Made by a program: the position numbers and the translations under genes. DNA of 64,000 nucleotides from Polynucleobacter necessarius (GTDB taxonomy: Bacteria > Pseudomonadota > Gammaproteobacteria > Burkholderiales > Burkholderiaceae): contig NZ_LT606948.1 of the NCBI RefSeq assembly GCF_900095185.1, positions 885,823 through 949,822 of the forward strand. The letters run 5' to 3'. The notes under the pieces are model-generated. The model was given only the letters and a program-made list of their open reading frames with translations. It made no database searches and had not been told where the DNA came from. Positions 59,242 through 64,000 of the stretch are shown here, in pieces; positions within the stretch are counted from its first letter, which is position 1, and every line of letters begins with the position of its first letter.

Positions 59242-60012
59242 ATGAGAAATATTCGCCTAATCGCCCGCCTTGATATCAAAGGTCCAAATCTAATCAAGGG
59301 AATCCACCTAGAAGGGTTGCGTGTTATGGGTTCGCCCAATGAGTATGCCATGCGTTATTACCTCCAAGGTATTGATGAGTTGATTTACATGGATTGCGTT
59401 GCAAGCTTATATGGTCGAAATCATCTGGGAGATATAGTTAAAGACGCTGCAAAAAATATTTTTGTACCTATGACAGTTGGTGGTGGTATTCGCTCTATCA
59501 ATGATGCCACTGAAATTTTACGTGCAGGTGCCGATAAGGTGGCCATCAATACTGCAGCGGTAAATAATCCAAAACTTATTACTGATGTTGCTCGTCGTTT
59601 TGGCAGTCAATGTATGGTTTTATCTATAGAGGCCAAGCAAGTAGGCCCAGATCGTTGGGAGGTCTATACGGATAATGGACGTGAACATACTGGTTGTGAT
59701 GTTATTGAATGGGTTAAGCGTGGTGTCGCTATGGGCGCTGGTGAGATATTGTTGACTTCAGTGGATAGAGAGGGAACTCGTAAGGGTTTTGATATTGCAT
59801 TAGTTGCAGCGGTAACCTCGGAGGTTTCTGTGCCAGTAATCGCTAGTGGTGGCATGGGAAAACCAGAGGACTTGCTGACAGTTGTTAATGAAGGTGGTGC
59901 CGATGCAGTTGCTATGGCTGACATACTGCACTATGATCGGGCGGAAATTGCTGACATTAGACGACTTGCTCAGAATTCAGGATTTGGAGTGAGGAATTAT
60001 GAATACCCCTGA
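59242..60012 (+). CDS. HisF-like cyclase subunit paired with the sugar amidotransferase
   Basis: A 256-residue (beta/alpha)8 protein related to imidazole-glycerol-phosphate synthase HisF. Motifs: RLIARLDIKGPNLIKGIHLE, VPMTVGGGIRSINDATEILR (about 76-95), GADKVAINTAAVNNP, LLTSVDREGTRKGFD and PVIASGGMGKPEDLL. ATG 59242 is preferred over GTG 59236 because AGGG at 59227-59230 is better spaced. In such loci the pair supplies ammonia to the amidotransferase rather than making histidine. It overlaps hisH by 14 bp. Confidence 0.85.
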   Translation: MRNIRLIARLDIKGPNLIKGIHLEGLRVMGSPNEYAMRYYLQGIDELIYMDCVASLYGRNHLGDIVKDAAKNIFVPMTVGGGIRSINDATEILRAGADKVAINTAAVNNPKLITDVARRFGSQCMVLSIEAKQVGPDRWEVYTDNGREHTGCDVIEWVKRGVAMGAGEILLTSVDREGTRKGFDIALVAAVTSEVSVPVIASGGMGKPEDLLTVVNEGGADAVAMADILHYDRAEIADIRRLAQNSGFGVRNYEYP

Positions 60013-60646
60013 GATAGTAGTGATTGATTATGGCGTTGGAAATTTGCTTAGTGTTCAGCGTGGATTTGAATATTGTGGTGCAAATGTAGTTCTGACGGCT
60101 GATCCAAAAAAAATTCTCTCAGCAGAGAGGGTTGTTTTACCTGGGGTTGGGGCTTTTGCTAATGCGATGTTGGCCTTAGAAAGATTGGGTTTAGTCGATG
60201 TTATTCGGGAGCTTTCGGATCGTAAAACACCTGTGCTTGGTATTTGCCTTGGGATGCAACTTTTGCTTGATGAGAGTGACGAATTTGGGGTTACTAAAGG
60301 CTTAGGGTTAATCCCTGGACGGGTTATTGCAGTACCAGATAGAGGGTTATCCGGTAAATTACAAAAAATTCCCCATATTGGATGGGGTGCATTACATAAG
60401 TCAGAACGAGATGTGGGCTGGCAGGATACTTTGCTGAAAGATAATTACCAAGGTGACGCCGCTTATTTTGTGCATAGTTTCATGGCGTCACCCAAAAATA
60501 AATCTCATCGCATTGCAGATTGCTTTTACGGCGGTCATCGTATATCTGCAGTGATAGGTAGGGATAATATTATTGGTTGTCAGTTCCATCCAGAAAAAAG
60601 TGGGGCAGTGGGTTTAAAGATTTTGAGAAGGTTTTGCATTGATTAA
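59999..60646 (+). CDS. HisH-like glutamine amidotransferase paired with the HisF-like protein
   Basis: A 215-residue class I glutaminase: VVIDYGVGNLLSVQRGFEYC, LPGVGAFANAM, the nucleophile Cys83 in GICLGMQLL, HIGWGALH and the His-Glu of CQFHPEKSG near 194. All catalytic residues are kept. It overlaps the HisF-like gene by 14 bp and the next gene by 8 bp. Context points to glutamine-derived ammonia for the sugar amidotransferase upstream. The cell presumably has separate histidine genes elsewhere. Confidence 0.88.
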   Translation: MNTPEIVVIDYGVGNLLSVQRGFEYCGANVVLTADPKKILSAERVVLPGVGAFANAMLALERLGLVDVIRELSDRKTPVLGICLGMQLLLDESDEFGVTKGLGLIPGRVIAVPDRGLSGKLQKIPHIGWGALHKSERDVGWQDTLLKDNYQGDAAYFVHSFMASPKNKSHRIADCFYGGHRISAVIGRDNIIGCQFHPEKSGAVGLKILRRFCID

Positions 60647-61673
60647 TCGCATCCTTATTGTTGGATATGGCAGTATTGGTAAGCGTCATTTACGAGTTGC
60701 TAGAGAGTTGATGCCACTTGCTGATATTCGCATATTGAGACATCAGACTACAGATGAGAATCCTGAATATGCTAATGGGTGTTTTTCTTCGATTGAAGAT
60801 GTGATTCGCTTTAACCCTCAAGTGGCAGTGATTGCAAATCCAGCATCATTTCATATTGAGACTGCACTAGCCTTGGTAGTTTTGGGAACACATCTGCTGA
60901 TAGAGAAGCCACTATCAGCATCCTTGATTGGTGTTAAGGAACTAATAGCAATTTGTAAAGAACGACAGGTTTATTTATTTACGGGATATAATCTTAGGTT
61001 TTTGCCTTCACTACAACGATTTAAGTTGTTAGTGGATGAGGGGGTTGTAGGAAGAGTTTTATCTGTGCGCTGCGAAATGGGTCAGTATTTACCATCCTGG
61101 CGTCCTGACAGGGATTATCGGCAAACGGTATCTGCTAAGCATGAATTAGGTGGCGGTGTTTTATTGGAACTGAGTCACGAACTTGATTACCTTCGTTGGA
61201 TATTTGGCGAAATTTGCTGGATAAGTGCCATGATCAGCCGTCAGAGTGGTTTAGAAATAAATGTCGAAGATACTGCTCACTTAACAGTTGGCTTTAATCC
61301 TTCGTCTGATGGGCGGCAACTTATTGGCGCTATTGACCTAGATTTTATTCGTCACGATACTACAAGGATATGTACCGCAATCGGTGAAAAAGGGAGCCTA
61401 CGTTGGAATGGATTAACAGGAGAGGTTTTACTTTACAAGGCGGGAGCTAGTAATTGGGATAAGTTATTCCAGTACTCATCTAATCGCGATGAAAGTTATA
61501 TTGCTGAATGGCAAAATTTCATAGATTGTGTAGTTGGCGATAAATCACCATTTATTTCTGGCGAAGATGGTTTGGAGGTGCTTAAGATTATCGAGGGCGC
61601 TAAGCGCTCCTCTGAGTTAGGCGGTGTGATTTTTGAGTTAAGCGATCTTCGGGCGTATGAGGTCGGCTCATGA
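60639..61673 (+). CDS. Gfo/Idh/MocA-family oxidoreductase (PtmF-position)
   Basis: A 344-residue NAD(P)-dependent oxidoreductase. The Rossmann motif is ILIVGYGSIGKRHLRVARE (about 5-23); LLIEKPLSASLIGVKELI near 91 contains the family EKP motif, followed by GYNLRFLPSLQRFK and GGGVLLELSHELDYLRWIFG. Start is TTG 60639 inside the hisH end. In Campylobacter Leg loci an oxidoreductase (PtmF) sits between ptmE and the CMP-sugar synthetase; this gene occupies that place. Substrate unknown. Confidence 0.75.
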   Translation: MINRILIVGYGSIGKRHLRVARELMPLADIRILRHQTTDENPEYANGCFSSIEDVIRFNPQVAVIANPASFHIETALALVVLGTHLLIEKPLSASLIGVKELIAICKERQVYLFTGYNLRFLPSLQRFKLLVDEGVVGRVLSVRCEMGQYLPSWRPDRDYRQTVSAKHELGGGVLLELSHELDYLRWIFGEICWISAMISRQSGLEINVEDTAHLTVGFNPSSDGRQLIGAIDLDFIRHDTTRICTAIGEKGSLRWNGLTGEVLLYKAGASNWDKLFQYSSNRDESYIAEWQNFIDCVVGDKSPFISGEDGLEVLKIIEGAKRSSELGGVIFELSDLRAYEVGS

Positions 61674-62389
61674 ATCCGATTGCTTTTATTTTTGCAAGAG
61701 CGGGATCTAAAGGTTTGCCTGGGAAAAATATCAGGCAGCTAGCTGGCAAACCTTTAATTGCATGGTCTATTGAGCAAGCTTTAGCTGTAAAGCGCATCAA
61801 GCAAGTGATTGTTTCTACGGATTCACCAGAAATTGCTGAAGTTGCATTGCAGTATGGGGCCAAAGTACCATTTATTCGCCCCGCAGAATTTTCTCAGGAT
61901 GAGAGCCCAGAGTGGCTGGCATGGAAGCACGCTCTTAATCATCTTTATCAAACATCTAAAGAATTACCAGATGTGATGATTTCAGTGCCAGTCACAGCAC
62001 CTTTGCGGATACCGCAAGATATCGAAAACTGCCTTAATGTTTACGAGCAGGGTGAAGTAGATGTTGTGATTACGGTTGCTAACGCCCATAGAAGTCCATA
62101 TTTTAATATGGTAACAAAAAATCCAGATAATACAGTTGAGCTCGTTATACCATGGTCTTCATCCATAGTGCGCCGTCAAGATGCTCCGACTGTATATGAT
62201 ATGACAACAGTTTGTTATGCGGCTAGTCCAAAGTTTGTTTTGAATAATAATTCTATTTTTGAAGGGCGGGTTAAGTCTACATTGGTACCTATTGAGCGCT
62301 CTATTGATATAGACACGATCTATGATTTCAAAATTGCTGAATTGCTTATGAAGGAAAGATTAAGTAATCAAGGAAAAGATTATGCATAA
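61670..62389 (+). CDS. legF: CMP-N-acetylneuraminate/legionaminate cytidylyltransferase (NeuA/LegF-like)
   Basis: Activates the nonulosonate with CTP. The 239-residue protein has FIFARAGSKGLPGKNIRQLAG (about 5-25, read in two parts: FIFARAGSKGLPGKN and IRQLAGKPLIAWSI), VIVSTDSPEIAEVA, PFIRPAEFSQDESPEW and SVPVTAPLRIPQDIENCL, as in NeuA, PseF and LegF enzymes. Length normal for the cytidylyltransferase domain alone. ATGA-coupled to the preceding gene. Final step of the CMP-Leg route. Confidence 0.88.
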   Translation: MNPIAFIFARAGSKGLPGKNIRQLAGKPLIAWSIEQALAVKRIKQVIVSTDSPEIAEVALQYGAKVPFIRPAEFSQDESPEWLAWKHALNHLYQTSKELPDVMISVPVTAPLRIPQDIENCLNVYEQGEVDVVITVANAHRSPYFNMVTKNPDNTVELVIPWSSSIVRRQDAPTVYDMTTVCYAASPKFVLNNNSIFEGRVKSTLVPIERSIDIDTIYDFKIAELLMKERLSNQGKDYA

Positions 62390-63551
62390 GATGGATATGG
62401 AATTTAGGGCTTGCGAGTCCTGCGGCGGCACTAATTTTGACTTGATCTGGAAGAATAGTGCGCAGGTCACCAGGGTAAATGGAGAATGGCAATTTCCGAT
62501 AAATACAGTTTTATGTCGAAATTGCGGGTTTTGTTTTTCCTCTCCTGCTCCCTCTAAAAGTTCTTTAGAGAAATATTATTCAAATGGATATTCTGGATGC
62601 AAGAGTATTGGATTGCCCTACTCGATAGGGGCTAGAGTTCAAATATTAAAAAAATATGCCGCTCCAGATGGAGTTTTTGCTGAAGTAGGCGGGGATGAGC
62701 CAGGAGACTTTCATAAAGCATGTGCTAGCCTTTTTAAAACACAGCTTGTAATCGATATAAGTAATGATATTGATTCAAAATTGAGAAGTGTAAAGAATTT
62801 AGAAGGTGAATCAGTTGATGTGTTAGCTCATTATGATGTTCTTGAACACGTATTAGATATAAAAGATTTTTTAGGCGAGTGTTTAAGGGTACTCAAACCG
62901 AGTGGAATTATGATCTGTGAGGTACCAAATTTACGGCTATATCCTCGTAATTTACTGATGCTTGAGTGTGAGCATGTGAATCATTTTTCTGTCAATACAT
63001 TAAGTAATATTGCAAGAGAAATTGGATTTACTCTCATTGAAGTTTCTCACAAATGCAGTAGAAGCTTTGGGTTTCTTGCGGTATTTTGTAAACAACCCGA
63101 AAAAAACGCTGTTAGTTATGATCATACTGTAGAGTATATTGATGCACTTGCATGCTTAAGAGGTGGCATGGACCAAATAGAATTGATGTTGAGTAATGTC
63201 AAAAAACTGACTGAGAAAATAAACACCTTAAGTCTTGAAAATAAGAAAATGACATTGTGGGGTGTTACTGAGATATTAAGGCGAATACTTGAAGTTATGA
63301 AACTTCCAAAAGGTGCGATTATTGTTGATTCAGATCCGAGAAGAAAGGGGTTTCTTCTAAATGAAGGTATAGAAGTATTCGAGCCAAAAAACGTAATTGA
63401 ACATATAGCAACCAGTGATTTGATTATTATATGTGCTCCTAGATACAAGTCAGAAATAATTGATTGGATTTTTAAAAAAAGCGGGAAGCAAATTTCATCA
63501 GATAATATCGTTGTACTTGGTGAAAGTTTATCTGGTGAGTCACTGCTGTGA
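62382..63551 (+). CDS. SAM-dependent C-methyltransferase-like protein with zinc-binding N-terminus
   Basis: A 389-residue three-part protein: an N-terminal zinc-binding segment with CESCGG (11-16) and LCRNCGFCFS (about 45-54), a central methyltransferase-like domain (YDVLEHVLDIKDFLGECLRVL, PSGIMICEVPNLRLY), and a C-terminal Rossmann-like domain (KMTLWGVTEILRRILEV, IVDSDPRRKGFLLNEGI). This is the layout of sugar C-methyltransferases (Methyltransf_13/14). Motif I reads FAEVGGDEPGDFHKA rather than the usual ExGCGxG. It overlaps legF by 8 bp. Role in the Leg glycan is inferred. Confidence 0.7.
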   Translation: MHKMDMEFRACESCGGTNFDLIWKNSAQVTRVNGEWQFPINTVLCRNCGFCFSSPAPSKSSLEKYYSNGYSGCKSIGLPYSIGARVQILKKYAAPDGVFAEVGGDEPGDFHKACASLFKTQLVIDISNDIDSKLRSVKNLEGESVDVLAHYDVLEHVLDIKDFLGECLRVLKPSGIMICEVPNLRLYPRNLLMLECEHVNHFSVNTLSNIAREIGFTLIEVSHKCSRSFGFLAVFCKQPEKNAVSYDHTVEYIDALACLRGGMDQIELMLSNVKKLTEKINTLSLENKKMTLWGVTEILRRILEVMKLPKGAIIVDSDPRRKGFLLNEGIEVFEPKNVIEHIATSDLIIICAPRYKSEIIDWIFKKSGKQISSDNIVVLGESLSGESLL

Positions 63552-64000
63552 GTAATATTGGATTACAAAAAACGGTAGTTATTGTAGGCGCATATTCCAG
63601 CATTGGTCATGATATTTCCCAAAAATTTATTAATTCTGGTTTTGAAGTCTTCGGTACATATTCTAGTGGCAGAAAAAAAACTCCAAATAATATGCCTTCA
63701 AGTTTTTACCTAGATCTTTCTAGTGAAGATAGCATAGAAAAATTTACTACTAATCTTAAAAAAGTTTGTAAAAAAATTGATGTTTTAATATTTCTCGCAG
63801 GAATTTTGCCTGGTAAAAGTCTAGAGAAATATACTTTCGCTGAAGTTGATAATGTGATGAGTATTAATTTTAGCGGTCAGGTTAAAGTGCTTTCAAAACT
63901 AGTTCCGATGCTATCCAATCAAGCTTGCATTTTGATGTTTTCATCAATTTCTGCTAGACGGGGAAGTTTTGATCCAATATATGCTGCCTCAAAAGGGGCA
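63548..64000 (+). CDS. SDR-family oxidoreductase (PtmA-like), cut by window end
   Basis: GTG 63548 overlaps the previous stop (GTGA). The 151 visible residues have the Rossmann loop VVIVGAYSSIGHDISQKFI (about 10-28), IFLAGILPGKSLEKYTFAEV with the Asn/Ala-Gly region, MSINFSGQVKVLSKL, and the catalytic SSISARR and YAASKG (Ser, Tyr, Lys). Campylobacter Leg loci end with such an SDR, PtmA, after the CMP-sugar synthetase. The 3' end is outside the window. Confidence 0.78.
   Translation, partial: MSNIGLQKTVVIVGAYSSIGHDISQKFINSGFEVFGTYSSGRKKTPNNMPSSFYLDLSSEDSIEKFTTNLKKVCKKIDVLIFLAGILPGKSLEKYTFAEVDNVMSINFSGQVKVLSKLVPMLSNQACILMFSSISARRGSFDPIYAASKGA

Noticed and set aside
59242..60646. Part of the histidine biosynthesis operon
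   Set aside because: No other his genes adjoin and the pair is tightly linked to a sugar amidotransferase and Leg genes, a known arrangement for acetamidino sugar synthesis.

Overview
The window looks like the chromosome of a betaproteobacterium of the Burkholderiaceae, most probably a Polynucleobacter. This is inferred from gene content and synteny (tolQRAB-pal-cpoB, exbBD-lpxK-kdsB-adk, nusB-ribH-ribBA, glyA-nrdR); no search was run. What stands out is the number of broken genes. At least fifteen loci carry frameshifts, in-frame stops or truncations while the housekeeping genes between them are intact. That pattern fits a genome in active reduction, such as a Polynucleobacter necessarius-type ciliate endosymbiont. 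Several frameshifts sit in homopolymers, so some could be assembly errors, but multi-stop and truncated loci cannot be explained that way.

Layout. 1-7141: surface-glycan genes (a broken unknown gene, a GT10 fucosyltransferase, a GT69-like transferase, the complete dTDP-rhamnose set rfbB-rfbD-rfbA-rfbC, heptosyltransferase waaC). 7138-19525: a dead TolC-family gene, uppP, a DUF2721 protein, UDP-xylose synthase, trmB, a dead aldehyde dehydrogenase, nusB and ribH, broken ribBA, a decayed minor type IV pilin cluster running into frameshifted ribD, and intact ribE. 19573-26656: truncated queC, the Tol-Pal envelope operon, glyA and frameshifted nrdR. 26685-38983: a dead gmd-like gene, adk-kdsB-Trm112-lpxK-exbD-exbB, xseA, murB, yajQ, xerD, plsY, a dead MAPEG gene, folE and two lipoproteins. 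39012-39544: a HiPIP gene with a Fur-box-like palindrome upstream and a good terminator.

40006-64000 is a large polysaccharide locus. GDP-fucose synthesis (manC, gmd, fcl) and an O-antigen ligase/polymerase-like gene are intact. Next comes a graveyard at 45187-49833: galE, a Wzx flippase, a GT4 and a GT9 transferase, and an EpsG-like polymerase on the opposite strand. Then a tightly coupled, apparently intact operon starts with a PglK-like ABC flippase and continues with a legionaminic-acid-type nonulosonate pathway: LegB, LegC, LegH/NeuD, LegI/NeuB, LegG/NeuC, a CBS-nucleotidyltransferase like PtmE, an N-acetyl-sugar amidotransferase with its own HisF and HisH paralogues, a Gfo/Idh/MocA oxidoreductase, a CMP-sugar synthetase (LegF), a methyltransferase and an SDR cut by the window end. 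The gene set predicts a CMP-activated, probably acetamidino-modified legionaminic acid made through GDP-linked intermediates and exported into a surface glycan. No tRNA, rRNA, CRISPR array or insertion sequence was recognised.
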